14,081 nt of DNA, taken from assembly GCA_023393125.1 (NCBI GenBank), contig JAEWMQ010000044.1, forward strand, positions 1 through 14,081, in the 5' to 3' direction. The stretch comes from Bacillota bacterium (lineage in GTDB: Bacteria; Bacillota; Clostridia; Lachnospirales; Cellulosilyticaceae). Position 1 is the first letter of the stretch. Each line of letters begins with the position of its first letter. This document shows positions 1 to 7,562 of this stretch, in pieces. A program made the position numbers and the translations under genes. The notes under the pieces were generated by a model that saw only the letters and a list, made by a program, of their open reading frames with translations, ran no database searches and was not told the DNA's origin.

Positions 1-1
1 T

Positions 2-574
2 AATCAAATGATTTCTAAGACTATGATTTTTGATGAGGTAGCTTTTGGGCTTCGCATAAGAGGTGTGCAGGAAGAAGAAGTAGTAGAAAGAGTAAATAAG
101 GTTCTTGAAGTTTGTGGACTTTATCCATTTAGAAAATGGCCTATTTCAGCTTTAAGCTTTGGACAAAAGAAACGTGTAACCATTGCATCCATTCTGGTTC
201 TTAACCCAGAGGTTATGATTTTAGATGAGCCAACTGCAGGACAAGATTTCAAACATTATACAGAAATTATGGAATTCCTAAAACAGCTCAATGAAAAGGG
301 TATGACTATTATTATGATTACTCATGATATGCATTTGATGCTAGAGTATACAGATCGTGCTATTGTACTGGCAGATGGAAAGAAAGTAGCTGAAAGTACA
401 GCCGCAGAAGTATTAACGGATAATCAGATTATTGAGATGGCTAATTTAAAAGAAACATCCCTTTATGAATTAGCAGTGAAAGCAGAATTAAGTAATCCAA
501 AGGCCTTTGTACAAAGTTTTATTGATTATGATAGGAGAGAAAGGAGAAAACATCGATGCAACAAACCATGTTAG
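2..574 (+). CDS. ecfA: ECF transporter ATP-binding subunit EcfA, C-terminal part (cut by window start)
   Basis: This is the ATPase subunit of an energy-coupling factor importer, which powers vitamin, metal or nucleobase-like uptake together with EcfT and a substrate-specific S protein. The reading frame is open from base 2. The first visible residues (NQMISKTMIFDEVAFGLR) match the stretch just after the Q-loop, so Walker A lies upstream of the window and the ATG at 8 is internal. Visible motifs are the ABC signature LSFGQKKR, Walker B with its glutamate (VMILDEP) and the switch histidine (ITHDMH). A tail of about 70 residues follows, as in YkoD-like double-ATPase subunits. Whether the full protein has one or two ATPase domains cannot be seen. 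The end overlaps ecfT by 19 bases, indicating coupled expression. The substrate is unknown because no S component is in view. Confidence 0.9.
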   Translation, partial: NQMISKTMIFDEVAFGLRIRGVQEEEVVERVNKVLEVCGLYPFRKWPISALSFGQKKRVTIASILVLNPEVMILDEPTAGQDFKHYTEIMEFLKQLNEKGMTIIMITHDMHLMLEYTDRAIVLADGKKVAESTAAEVLTDNQIIEMANLKETSLYELAVKAELSNPKAFVQSFIDYDRRERRKHRCNKPC

Positions 575-1389
575 GTTATATTAAATTAGATTCGCCTATT
601 CATAAGCTGACAGGAGCAACTAAGCTTATTTGTCTTATTTTGTGTACCCTAACAGTTATGTTAAGTTATGACACACGTGTATTAGGTGCAATGCTCATTT
701 TTAGTCTTATTATTTTTAAATTATCTAAGGTAAGATTTAAGGATATTGCCTTTGTATTTTATTTTATATTGTTTTTCTTGGTGCTGAATAATATTGCTAT
801 TTTCATATTTTCTCCTTATCAAGGGGTAGAGATTTATGGGACAAGAACGGAGCTTTTTAAGATTGCAGGACCTTATGTTGTGACAAAGGAACAGCTTTTT
901 TACCATTTGAACATTACCTTAAAATATTTTTCAGTGATTCCTATAGCTCTTTTATTTATGGTGGCAACTAATCCAAGTGAATTTGCAGCTTCTTTAAATC
1001 GAATAGGTATTAGCTATAAAGGGGCTTATGCAGTAGCCATTGCATTAAGATATATACCTGATATACAAAGAGATTATCATGATATATCATTTGCGCAGCA
1101 AGCAAGGGGAATTGATTTATCTAAGAAAGAAAAATTAACAAAGCGTATTAAAAATGTAAGTAGCATTTTAATGCCACTTATTTTCACTAGCTTAGAACGT
1201 ATAGAAACTATTAGTTGTGCTATGGAATTACGCGCCTTTGGTGAAAATAAGAAACGTACTTGGTATAGTGCAAGACCTTTTGAAAAAGCAGATTATATAG
1301 CTATAGCTTTGACGGCTATTTTCTTTGGGGTATCTATTTGGCTAACGATTCAAAATGGGAGCCGTTTTTATAATCCATTTATTAAATAG
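556..1389 (+). CDS. ecfT: ECF transporter transmembrane subunit EcfT
   Basis: This 277-residue membrane scaffold couples the EcfA ATPase to the substrate-binding S component. Hydrophobic segments lie at about 22-37, 43-55, 62-84, 122-137, 153-166 and 247-264. The long cytoplasmic coupling region carries the first ARG motif (AQQARGID, residues 181-187). The second coupling motif is present as ELRAFG (225-229), not the usual ARG or RGFG form, and is followed by the basic stretch NKKRTWY. The ATG at 556 has an AAAGGAG ribosome binding site nine bases upstream. A second ATG at 568 is less well placed. Overlap with ecfA implies one operon. The family call is firm; the transported compound is not known. 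Confidence 0.92.
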   Translation: MQQTMLGYIKLDSPIHKLTGATKLICLILCTLTVMLSYDTRVLGAMLIFSLIIFKLSKVRFKDIAFVFYFILFFLVLNNIAIFIFSPYQGVEIYGTRTELFKIAGPYVVTKEQLFYHLNITLKYFSVIPIALLFMVATNPSEFAASLNRIGISYKGAYAVAIALRYIPDIQRDYHDISFAQQARGIDLSKKEKLTKRIKNVSSILMPLIFTSLERIETISCAMELRAFGENKKRTWYSARPFEKADYIAIALTAIFFGVSIWLTIQNGSRFYNPFIK

Positions 1390-1399
1390 ATATAAAAGC

Positions 1400-1428
1400 T
1401 TGAAAAAACAGAAGAGGACAATTAAAAT
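1400..1428 (+). promoter_or_regulatory. Candidate sigmaA promoter for the PucR-family gene
   Basis: TTGAAA (1400-1405), a 17-base spacer and TAAAAT (1423-1428) lie just after the ecfT stop. Transcription would start near 1435, upstream of the hairpin at 1451-1486. The hairpin would therefore be part of the regulator's leader as well as a terminator for the ECF operon. Found by eye from the consensus only. Confidence 0.5.
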
Positions 1429-1450
1429 AAAACAATAAGAAAGAATGTGC

Positions 1451-1486
1451 AAAGGGGCACACTGCAAAGTCAGTGTGCCCCTTTTT
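1451..1486 (+). terminator. Intrinsic terminator between ecfT and the regulator (possible leader hairpin)
   Basis: A perfect 14-bp stem (1451-1464 with 1471-1484) encloses a 6-base loop and runs into a T tract. It ends the ECF operon. Because a promoter-like sequence lies upstream at 1400-1428, it could also control read-through into the PucR-type gene 52 bases further on. Confidence 0.9.
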
Positions 1487-1536
1487 GTATGTAAGAGGTT
1501 CATTCTTTATCAGGATACCCGAGAAGGAGGGGACGT

Positions 1537-2697
1537 ATGGCTATTGCTGTAAGAAAGTTGTTTAAAAATGCTACGATTCTTTATCAAATGAAATTAATTG
1601 CAGGGAAAGAAGGATTAGATCACCTTGTACAGTGGGTACATATTATTGAAGATGAAGATGTGAGTAAGTTTTTACATGGGCAGGAACTGATTTTTACTGC
1701 AGGTATATTAAATACCGGAGAAGAGTGGTTTTTAAATTTTGCTAGAAAACTTCATGCAGTGGGAACAACAGCTTTTGTGATTAATATTGGGCCACATACA
1801 AAAGAAGTACCTAAGTCAGTTATTGAATTTTGCGATAAAGTACAGATGCCTCTCTTTACAATTCCTTGGCAGACGAGGATGGTTGATATGACTAGAGATT
1901 TTTGCCATCGTATTATGAAGAATGATGATATTGAGATGAGTGTGTCTACTACGATTAAAAATATTATTTTTGGCATTGGAGATTTAGAAACTCAAATTAG
2001 TCATATGGAGCGCTATGGTTATCAAAGAGAGGGCCGGTTCTCCTTTGTGACTATTTCGGTGGATGCCAGTAGTAAGGAAGAAAGTGAGGTAAGGTTAGAA
2101 CGGCTAAAAAGATATGCCGAAAGTATAGCCAGAAGCATTCATGAGCTTTATGTAGCGTTTTCTTATAATGGGGATTTGACCCTAGCATTAGTGAATTATA
2201 GCATTTATGAAGTAGAGAATTTTATAGAGAAATATTTAAGCATTACTGAAAAAGAAGTGCCTAAATGGCAATTTTATATAGGGGTAAGCTCCAATACCAA
2301 TAATATAAGGAATCAGCAATGTAATTTTAATAGAGCTTTAGAAGCCTTGAGAATGGCAAAAAAGCAGCATAAACAAGTCGTATATTATGATAAGCTAGGG
2401 GTGTATAAATTACTGTTATCTGTGGATGATAAAGAGGTACTAAGGGATTTTTACAAAGAATCAGTGGGTAAAATTGAAGCTTTTGATAAGGAAAATCAAA
2501 CAGACCTTATGAGCTTTTTGAAGATTTATCTTGAAAATAACGGTAGCCCTCAGTTGGTATCAGAAAAGCAGTATGTACATAGAAATACGGTTACTAATCA
2601 GCTAAAGAGAATTGCTAAGATTACGGGCTTTGATCCAATGGATTTAGAGGATCGCGTGAAACTGTATTTGGGATTTTATATTAATGATATTTTGTAG
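1537..2697 (+). CDS. PucR-family transcriptional regulator
   Basis: This 386-residue DNA-binding regulator belongs to the family named after the Bacillus purine-catabolism activator. The N-terminal PucR ligand domain covers about residues 5-125 (WVHIIEDEDVSKFLHGQELIFTAG is diagnostic in pattern). A central GGDEF-like region lies at about 165-285. The C-terminal helix-turn-helix of the PucR/CdaR type is at about 325-386, with YVHRNTVTNQLKRI as the recognition segment. The start is supported by AAGGAGGGG four bases before ATG. In other bacteria, members control purine, pyrimidine, amino-acid or allantoin use. Its target here is not shown; the aminotransferase and importer locus 5.4 kb downstream is a plausible candidate, but it is separated by unrelated genes. 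No clear terminator follows. Confidence 0.9.
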   Translation: MAIAVRKLFKNATILYQMKLIAGKEGLDHLVQWVHIIEDEDVSKFLHGQELIFTAGILNTGEEWFLNFARKLHAVGTTAFVINIGPHTKEVPKSVIEFCDKVQMPLFTIPWQTRMVDMTRDFCHRIMKNDDIEMSVSTTIKNIIFGIGDLETQISHMERYGYQREGRFSFVTISVDASSKEESEVRLERLKRYAESIARSIHELYVAFSYNGDLTLALVNYSIYEVENFIEKYLSITEKEVPKWQFYIGVSSNTNNIRNQQCNFNRALEALRMAKKQHKQVVYYDKLGVYKLLLSVDDKEVLRDFYKESVGKIEAFDKENQTDLMSFLKIYLENNGSPQLVSEKQYVHRNTVTNQLKRIAKITGFDPMDLEDRVKLYLGFYINDIL

Positions 2698-2980
2698 GGG
2701 CTTTTTGGGGATCTATTATCCCAATAAAATAGCTATTATTTAATTTGCAACTATTACTATATCTGAGTGAGAAATAAACTACTATAAAAATGTGAGAGTA
2801 GAAATCGTAGTAGTATTAATACAATAAACTGTATCACAAATAAGTGTTGAATAAAAAGTTTGAATATATAGATAATTATTGAGAAGACTGTTACAATAGT
2901 ATAGAAAGTTTAGGGAAAAGGAATATAGGCTTGTAAATAGGACTATAGATTATCTGTATAACATTTCGGGAGGAATAATA

Positions 2981-3535
2981 ATGAAAAATTTTAGCAGAAA
3001 TGATTTGATATTTTCTTTATGTGGATTAAATTGTAGTCTCTGTACAATGAAATTAGATAACTATTGTCCTGGATGTGGAGGCGGAGCTGGTAATCAGGGG
3101 TGTTCTATTGCGAGATGTAGCCTAAATCATCAAGGAATTGAATATTGTTTTCAGTGCATGGAGTACCCATGCGAAAAATATGATGGTATAGACAGATTTG
3201 ATTCTTTTGTCACTCATCGTAACCAATTAAAGGATATGGAGAAGGCACAAAAGCTTGGAATAGAGAAGTATCATTTGGAATTAGTAGAAAAAAATAAAAT
3301 ACTGAGATATCTGCTTGAAAATTATAACGATGGAAAACGCAAAAGCTTTTTTGGTATAGCAGTAAATCTTTTAGATTTAAAAGATATACGAGATCTTATG
3401 AAACAAATTGATGTTCAAACTTCGGCGAGTAACTTAACACTTAAAGAAAAAGCAGCTATAGCTGTAACACTATTTCAAAATGTTGCTCAAGAGAAGGAGT
3501 TGATACTAAAGTTAAATAAGAAATCAACCAAGTAA
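2981..3535 (+). CDS. DUF3795 cysteine-rich protein, function unknown
   Basis: This 184-residue soluble protein has ten cysteines in its first 64 residues (positions 14, 18, 21, 29, 32, 41, 46, 56, 59, 64), including CGLNCSLC and CPGCGGG. The arrangement is typical of DUF3795 proteins, which are thought to bind metal, probably zinc. The rest is helical and charged with no motif I recognise. The start has a GGGAGG ribosome binding site seven bases upstream. The 283-base gap before it is AT-rich. It holds only a weak promoter-like pair (TTGAGA at 2879 and TATAGA at 2900, spacer 15) and no convincing terminator. Nothing in the neighbours tells its job. Confidence 0.8.
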   Translation: MKNFSRNDLIFSLCGLNCSLCTMKLDNYCPGCGGGAGNQGCSIARCSLNHQGIEYCFQCMEYPCEKYDGIDRFDSFVTHRNQLKDMEKAQKLGIEKYHLELVEKNKILRYLLENYNDGKRKSFFGIAVNLLDLKDIRDLMKQIDVQTSASNLTLKEKAAIAVTLFQNVAQEKELILKLNKKSTK

Positions 3536-3635
3536 ATGCTAGAAAAGAATAAGTAAGTATAGAATGATGACAATAGACCTCTTGAATTTAGATAAAATGT
3601 TCAGCCTAAAGGGGTTTTAATTGGGGGAGAGAAAA

Positions 3636-4724
3636 ATGAGGAAAGATTACATAGATAATCTTAGAGTCTTTTGTATATTACTTTTATTTCCATTTCATAC
3701 AGCTATGATTTATAACAACTTTGGGGAGCCATTTTATATACATGGAGAATCTTTAAGTGGTGCTGGATGGTTTGTATACTTGGTGTATCCATGGTGGATG
3801 ACTTTATTATTTACTATTGCAGGTATTTCATCTGCATATGCACTTAAAAGGCGTGCGGCTAAGGAGTATGCAAAAGAAAGAGTACATAAACTACTTATTC
3901 CATTCTTAGTTGGACTGGGAATTATTATTCCAGTTCAATCATACATAGCGGATATCTTTCATAATCAATATACAGGCGGATACTTTGCACATTATAAGGT
4001 TTTCTTTACAAAGTTTACGGATTTGACAGGATACGATGGTGGCTTTACACCAGCTCATACGTGGTTTATGCTTTTTTTATTTATTGTATCCATGGTCATG
4101 CTTCCAATTATGACTTCTTACAATAGGAAGAAGAGGAAGATTGATGGTAGCAAAATAAGGCTCCGACATGTGCTACCATTATTCTTAGTTATCCTTATTT
4201 TAACACCAATATTAGAAGTTAGTGGGAAAAGTGTGGGAGAGGCTTTAGCTTGCTTTGGTATAGGCTTCTTTTTATTAAGTCTTGATAAAGTACAGGATTT
4301 ATTAGAGAAAAAAAGTCTTTTACTCGGAGGATTATTTATAGCTACATTGTGTGTATATAGTTGGTCCATAAGTAAGGTACAGCAAGGAAGTTTACTATGG
4401 AAGATTGCATATGGCCTTGTTCTTTGGTTCGGTATTATTGCGCTATTGGGATTAGGAAAGAAATTCCTGAATAAAAGTAATGCTGTGACACGGTATTTAT
4501 CACAAGCAGCTTTTCCGTTATACTATTTCCATCAATCCATACTAGTGATAGTAGGATTTGTAGTTCTTAGACTAACAGACATAGTGGCAGTACAGTTTAT
4601 AATGATTATGATACTATCATTTATAGGCGCTTTGATCTGTTATGAAGTTTTTAGGAGATTTAAGGTGACTTGTATCTTGTTTGGTATTAAGTATATACGG
4701 ACTAAACACACAGCAAAGTTATAA
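3636..4724 (+). CDS. Acyltransferase 3 family membrane protein
   Basis: This integral membrane protein of about 362 residues belongs to the acyltransferase 3 (OafA/YrhL-like) family, which O-acylates surface sugars, lipids or other envelope molecules. The family opening is clear: YIDNLR, then a first membrane helix ending in the conserved histidine (FPFHTAMIY, His21). A second helix (FTIAGISSAYALKRRA) is followed by the basic RVHKLLIPF segment. About ten hydrophobic segments follow, and AFPLYYFHQSILV lies near the end. I chose the ATG at 3636, preceded by GGGGGAG, over the in-frame TTG at 3621, because the TTG would put that ribosome binding site inside the gene and family members begin near this ATG. 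The acceptor substrate cannot be told. It stands alone between two genes of unknown function. Confidence 0.87.
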   Translation: MRKDYIDNLRVFCILLLFPFHTAMIYNNFGEPFYIHGESLSGAGWFVYLVYPWWMTLLFTIAGISSAYALKRRAAKEYAKERVHKLLIPFLVGLGIIIPVQSYIADIFHNQYTGGYFAHYKVFFTKFTDLTGYDGGFTPAHTWFMLFLFIVSMVMLPIMTSYNRKKRKIDGSKIRLRHVLPLFLVILILTPILEVSGKSVGEALACFGIGFFLLSLDKVQDLLEKKSLLLGGLFIATLCVYSWSISKVQQGSLLWKIAYGLVLWFGIIALLGLGKKFLNKSNAVTRYLSQAAFPLYYFHQSILVIVGFVVLRLTDIVAVQFIMIMILSFIGALICYEVFRRFKVTCILFGIKYIRTKHTAKL

Positions 4725-4833
4725 TTAAAAAACAAAAGGGCATATTGAATGAAATCCATGAAATGTAATTTGATGATAAACAAAGGGAATAATGAGAACA
4801 ATAATTCAGTAGGAATTTAAGGAGGTTATAGAT

Positions 4834-5268
4834 TTGTTTGATATAATAGATGGATTTCAAACACCTACATTGTATGATGTGAGCAACTATGTGCATAATC
4901 CTTCGTGGGATAAATTTTGCGACTACATGATAAACGAATATGAGATAAAGCCTATATTTGAGTACAGTAAATGTTCTTGGGCTCCTGGTTGGAATGTAAA
5001 GTTTAAAAAGTCAGGTAAAACGCTATGTACCTTATATCCCAAAGAAGGATTTTTTACAGTACTTGTAGTAATCGGAGAAAATGAAAAAGAACGATTTGAA
5101 GAGTTACTTCCTACTCTAACAACAGATTTACAAGATTTATATCATAACACCAAAGAAGGAATGGGACAGCGTTGGTTAATGATTGACCTTGAAGATGAGG
5201 ACAAGAGAGTAGAAGATGTTAAAAATATGATTGCTATTCGAAGAAATACCGGAAGAAGAACTCAATAA
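4834..5268 (+). CDS. DUF3788 family protein, TTG start
   Basis: This 144-residue soluble protein resembles DUF3788. Family-like segments are YSKCSWAPGWNVKFKKSGKT and LCTLYPKEGFFTVLVVIG, a region with QRWLMIDLED, and the closing DVKNMIAIRR. Its function is not established, and I see no catalytic motif. The gene starts with TTG: AAGGAGG at 4819-4825 sits eight bases upstream, and the first in-frame ATG would remove about 31 conserved-looking residues. The 109 bases before it hold no convincing promoter. It ends about 65 bases before the strong promoter of the rtcB-prfH module and is not obviously part of it. Confidence 0.8.
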   Translation: MFDIIDGFQTPTLYDVSNYVHNPSWDKFCDYMINEYEIKPIFEYSKCSWAPGWNVKFKKSGKTLCTLYPKEGFFTVLVVIGENEKERFEELLPTLTTDLQDLYHNTKEGMGQRWLMIDLEDEDKRVEDVKNMIAIRRNTGRRTQ

Positions 5269-5332
5269 TTATATCTTTTAAGTTTCAGTAAGTAAATTTG
5301 ATATAGAAGCAAGAAAGCTAGAATTTAAAACC

Positions 5333-5360
5333 TTGACTTGCATCGTATAAGTGGTATAAT
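5333..5360 (+). promoter_or_regulatory. SigmaA promoter of the rtcB-prfH module
   Basis: TTGACT (5333-5338), a 16-base spacer and a perfect TATAAT (5355-5360) make one of the best promoters in the window. Predicted start is near 5367, giving an untranslated leader of about 200 bases before rtcB that contains a short ORF and a terminator. Confidence 0.8.
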
Positions 5361-5410
5361 AAGTCTGAAAATATTAAATATTTATCTTAATAAACAAGGG
5401 AGTGATCGTT

Positions 5411-5446
5411 ATGTTGGAAAATATGAAAAAGGTGACAAATCAATAA
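5411..5446 (+). CDS. Putative 11-residue leader peptide upstream of rtcB
   Basis: A short ORF encodes MLENMKKVTNQ. A GGGAG ribosome binding site lies eight bases upstream (5398-5402). It sits between the promoter and the terminator at 5492-5523, the usual place for a leader peptide in ribosome-mediated attenuation. Codons 6-8 (Lys-Lys-Val, bases 5427-5434) can pair with 5469-5476, so a ribosome on these codons would change the folding of the RNA downstream. There is no run of a single regulatory amino acid, which argues against sensing one amino acid and for sensing ribosome function. Translation is not proven. Confidence 0.6.
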   Translation: MLENMKKVTNQ

Positions 5447-5523
5447 TTTTTTATATCAAACAACGATACACTTTTTCTAATAAAAGAAATCAAAAGTGCG
5501 CAGTGTGTTTGCGTACTTTTTTT
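5427..5523 (+). promoter_or_regulatory. Putative transcription attenuator controlling rtcB-prfH
   Basis: Four segments give mutually exclusive hairpins. Segment 1 (5427-5434, inside the leader ORF) pairs with segment 2 (5469-5476): 8 bp with one G-U. Segment 2 (5469-5475, CACTTTT) pairs with segment 3 (5492-5498, AAAAGTG): 7 Watson-Crick pairs. Segment 3 (5492-5502) pairs with segment 4 (5510-5520) to make the terminator. A ribosome stalled on segment 1 would free segment 2 to trap segment 3, preventing termination; normal completion of the leader would let 1-2 and 3-4 form. A further 6-bp pairing (5405-5410 with 5462-5467) could involve the region just before the leader start. Pairings were checked base by base, but no energies were computed. 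Confidence 0.6.
5492..5523 (+). terminator. Intrinsic terminator in the rtcB leader
   Basis: An 11-bp stem (5492-5502 with 5510-5520, one G-U) has a 7-base loop and a run of seven Ts at 5517-5523. It lies after the promoter and the leader ORF and 45 bases before the rtcB start, so it would stop most transcripts before rtcB unless overridden. Confidence 0.8.
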
Positions 5524-5568
5524 GTGTTCAAATTTAGAAAAGGGTTATGTTTATTAAGGAGAATATGA

Positions 5569-6642
5569 ATGGGAAATGAAAAGATAGTATTAATAAGTAA
5601 TGAGAAGAATTGGATAGAACAAACAGCAAAAGATCAATTAGTAGGTGTAAGCAAATTAGAAGATGTCATAAAAGTGGTAGGATTACCAGACTTGCATGCA
5701 GGGAAATCACCTATTGGAATAGCACTTCTTAGCCAAAATCGTTTTTATCCTCATTTGATTGGTAATGATATAGGTTGTGGTATGGGGCTTTTTGAGACGG
5801 CCGTTAAGCTAAAGAAGTACAAACAAGACAAATGGGTAACACGTTTAAATTATATTCGTCAGCTTTCTGAGTTGTGGGTTATGAATCCTTATGAAGAAGA
5901 AAGTCCTATTTTAGAATTAGGGACTATAGGAAGTGGCAATCATTTTGCAGAATTCCAGTGTATTCATGAGGTAGTTAATCAGGATTTGTATGAGCAGTTA
6001 GGGTTAGAAAAAGATAAAATCTTCCTATTAGTGCATAGTGGTTCAAGAGGCTATGGAGAAAAAATCTTACGTGCACATTTGAAGCCAGAAGGCATTTTGA
6101 AAGATTCAGATGAAGCAGCCATTTATCTGGAAGAACATGAAAGAGCTTTAATATGGGCAAGGCGTAATAGAGAACTAGTTGCTAAGAAGCTATTGGGACA
6201 TCTAGGCGTTAGTGACGAGGTCACAACGGTGATAGATTGCTATCATAATTTCTTAGAAGAAACCAGTGAGGGATTTATTCATAGAAAAGGAACGACTTCT
6301 TCTAAGGTAGGACCTATTGTTATTCCAGGTTCTAGAGGAAGTCTTAGTTATATTTGTATGCCAAAAGAGGACACAAGTTTATCCTTAGATTCATTGTCTC
6401 ATGGAGCAGGGAGGAAATGGGCTAGAAGCTTATGCAAATCTAGAATTAACAATAAATATGATAGAGACAGCATTAGATGTACAGAGTTAAAGAGTAAGGT
6501 AGTATGTCATGATACGAATCTCTTGTTTCAAGAAGCACCAGAAGCTTATAAAAATATTGAGCAAGTTATAGACAGTTTAATCGTATTTGGTTTGATTGAA
6601 GTGGTAGCTACGTTAAGACCGCTTATCACATATAAAGGGTAG
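5569..6642 (+). CDS. rtcB: RtcB-type RNA ligase of an rtcB-prfH pair
   Basis: RtcB joins RNA ends carrying 2',3'-cyclic phosphate or 3'-phosphate to 5'-OH, using GTP and Mn2+. The 357-residue protein is shorter than classical RtcB (about 400-480), as in the RtcB2 type found beside prfH. Key residues are all visible: Asp67 and Cys70 in GNDIGCGM, His125 in GSGNHF, His156 in VHSGSRG, His226 in CYHNF, KGTTSS at 240-245, and the guanylylated histidine His278 in SHGAGR. The ATG at 5569 has AAGGAG upstream at good spacing; a nearby ATG at 5565 is out of frame. prfH follows after 7 bases. In known pairs the ligase reseals 16S rRNA cut in the decoding centre. A tRNA-repair role is the alternative. Confidence 0.95.
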   Translation: MGNEKIVLISNEKNWIEQTAKDQLVGVSKLEDVIKVVGLPDLHAGKSPIGIALLSQNRFYPHLIGNDIGCGMGLFETAVKLKKYKQDKWVTRLNYIRQLSELWVMNPYEEESPILELGTIGSGNHFAEFQCIHEVVNQDLYEQLGLEKDKIFLLVHSGSRGYGEKILRAHLKPEGILKDSDEAAIYLEEHERALIWARRNRELVAKKLLGHLGVSDEVTTVIDCYHNFLEETSEGFIHRKGTTSSKVGPIVIPGSRGSLSYICMPKEDTSLSLDSLSHGAGRKWARSLCKSRINNKYDRDSIRCTELKSKVVCHDTNLLFQEAPEAYKNIEQVIDSLIVFGLIEVVATLRPLITYKG

Positions 6643-6649
6643 GTGACTT

Positions 6650-7237
6650 ATGAAAGTACAAATAAGTTCAGGTAAAGGCCCCTGTGAATGTGAATTAGCA
6701 GTTGGTATGTATCTTCAAAAATTAAAGGAAGAGTATCCAAACTTAAAGTTAGTAGATGCCCATCAAGGAAAGGCAAAAGGGTGTTTTACTCATATAACTT
6801 GTGAGATAGATGAAACAGTAGATTTGAAACAAGGTTCCGTGTTATGGATTTGTGAAAGCCCCTATAGACCTAACTGCAAACGAAAAAATTGGTATATTGA
6901 TGTTAGTATTTTAGAAGAAGTAAGGAAGGTATCAACAGAGGAAATCATTCGCTTTGAAACATTTAGAAGTGGGGGAAAAGGCGGTCAACACGTCAATAAA
7001 GTGGAAACTGGTGTAAGAGCTATTCATATTCCCACAGGTATAGCAGTGGTATCAACAGAGGCAAGAAGCCAGCATATGAATAAGCAAATCGCCATGAATA
7101 GGCTACTTGATTTACTAGCACAGGTTAATGAAGACGCAAGTCAAAAAGAAAAGCAACTAGCCTGGCTAGAACAAAATAGACTTATAAGAGGGAATCCTAT
7201 AAGGACATTTAAAGGTAGCGAATTTAAAGAAATATAG
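6650..7237 (+). CDS. prfH: Peptide chain release factor homologue PrfH
   Basis: This 195-residue homologue of class I release factors lacks the stop-codon recognition domain. The GGQ peptidyl-hydrolysis motif is at residues 111-113 (SGGKGGQHVNKVETGVR). PrfH-specific marks are the N-terminal SSGKGPCECELAVG, the SPYRPNCKRKNW segment (70-81) and the C-terminal RGNPIRTFKG. Known biochemistry of the family: PrfH acts on ribosomes damaged in the decoding centre and releases the nascent peptide, so that the partner RtcB can repair the rRNA. It starts 7 bases after rtcB with AGGTG inside the intergenic junction, so the two are co-transcribed and probably translated together. A strong terminator follows. 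The call is firm on motifs and synteny. Confidence 0.95.
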   Translation: MKVQISSGKGPCECELAVGMYLQKLKEEYPNLKLVDAHQGKAKGCFTHITCEIDETVDLKQGSVLWICESPYRPNCKRKNWYIDVSILEEVRKVSTEEIIRFETFRSGGKGGQHVNKVETGVRAIHIPTGIAVVSTEARSQHMNKQIAMNRLLDLLAQVNEDASQKEKQLAWLEQNRLIRGNPIRTFKGSEFKEI

Positions 7238-7272
7238 ACAATAGAACTTAACTCGTAAAAAATTGGTTGAGT

Positions 7273-7331
7273 GTGAGCGTAAAATATCCCTGTGACTACT
7301 TACGTCCAGGGATATTTTACGCTCACTTTTT
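7273..7331 (+). terminator. Long-stem terminator ending the rtcB-prfH module
   Basis: A perfect 20-bp stem (7273-7292 with 7307-7326) has a 14-base loop and is followed by TTTTTATTT. An A-rich stretch before the left arm (TAAAAAATT, about 7257) could let it work in both directions. It closes the module that begins with the promoter at 5333. Confidence 0.92.
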
Positions 7332-7461
7332 ATTTACATTTTTTAGTTACATGCCAAGCAAAGCAGATATAAAGTTAATAAAAATGCTTATGCTTAAATT
7401 AATACTTATCAAGATTTAATTATTAAGGAGATAATAAATACCATTAGAATAATAGGTTAAA

Positions 7462-7490
7462 TTGATATAATAAGAATATTCAGATACAAT
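7462..7490 (+). promoter_or_regulatory. Candidate sigmaA promoter for the small membrane protein
   Basis: TTGATA (7462-7467), a 17-base spacer and TACAAT (7485-7490) lie in an AT-rich gap (7332-7562) that shows nothing else I can support. Predicted start is near 7497, about 66 bases before the gene. Confidence 0.6.
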
Positions 7491-7562
7491 AGTTTTATAT
7501 ATAGAGGTAGAGCATTTAGAATCAATAGGTATAAATTAAAATCATAAATAAGGAGAAATGGC

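Noticed and set aside
1451..1486. ANTAR-type antiterminator site, because the loop has six bases
   Set aside because: The loop CAAAGT does not have A at position 1 and G at position 4, and there is no paired second hairpin.
2705..2724. Weak hairpin after the PucR-type gene
   Set aside because: Only about five pairs plus a wobble and no T tract follow, so I do not call it a terminator.
3621..3635. TTG start extending the acyltransferase by five residues
   Set aside because: The GGGGGAG ribosome binding site lies within these bases and fits the ATG at 3636 instead.
5338..5568. 76-codon open frame (TTG start) across the rtcB leader
   Set aside because: It starts inside the -35 box of the promoter, runs through the terminator hairpin, has no ribosome binding site and encodes a composition unlike a real protein.
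5269..7331. Toxin-antitoxin or CRISPR-linked reading of the rtcB-prfH cassette
   Set aside because: No nuclease toxin, repeat array or Cas-like gene is present; both genes have repair-type motifs.
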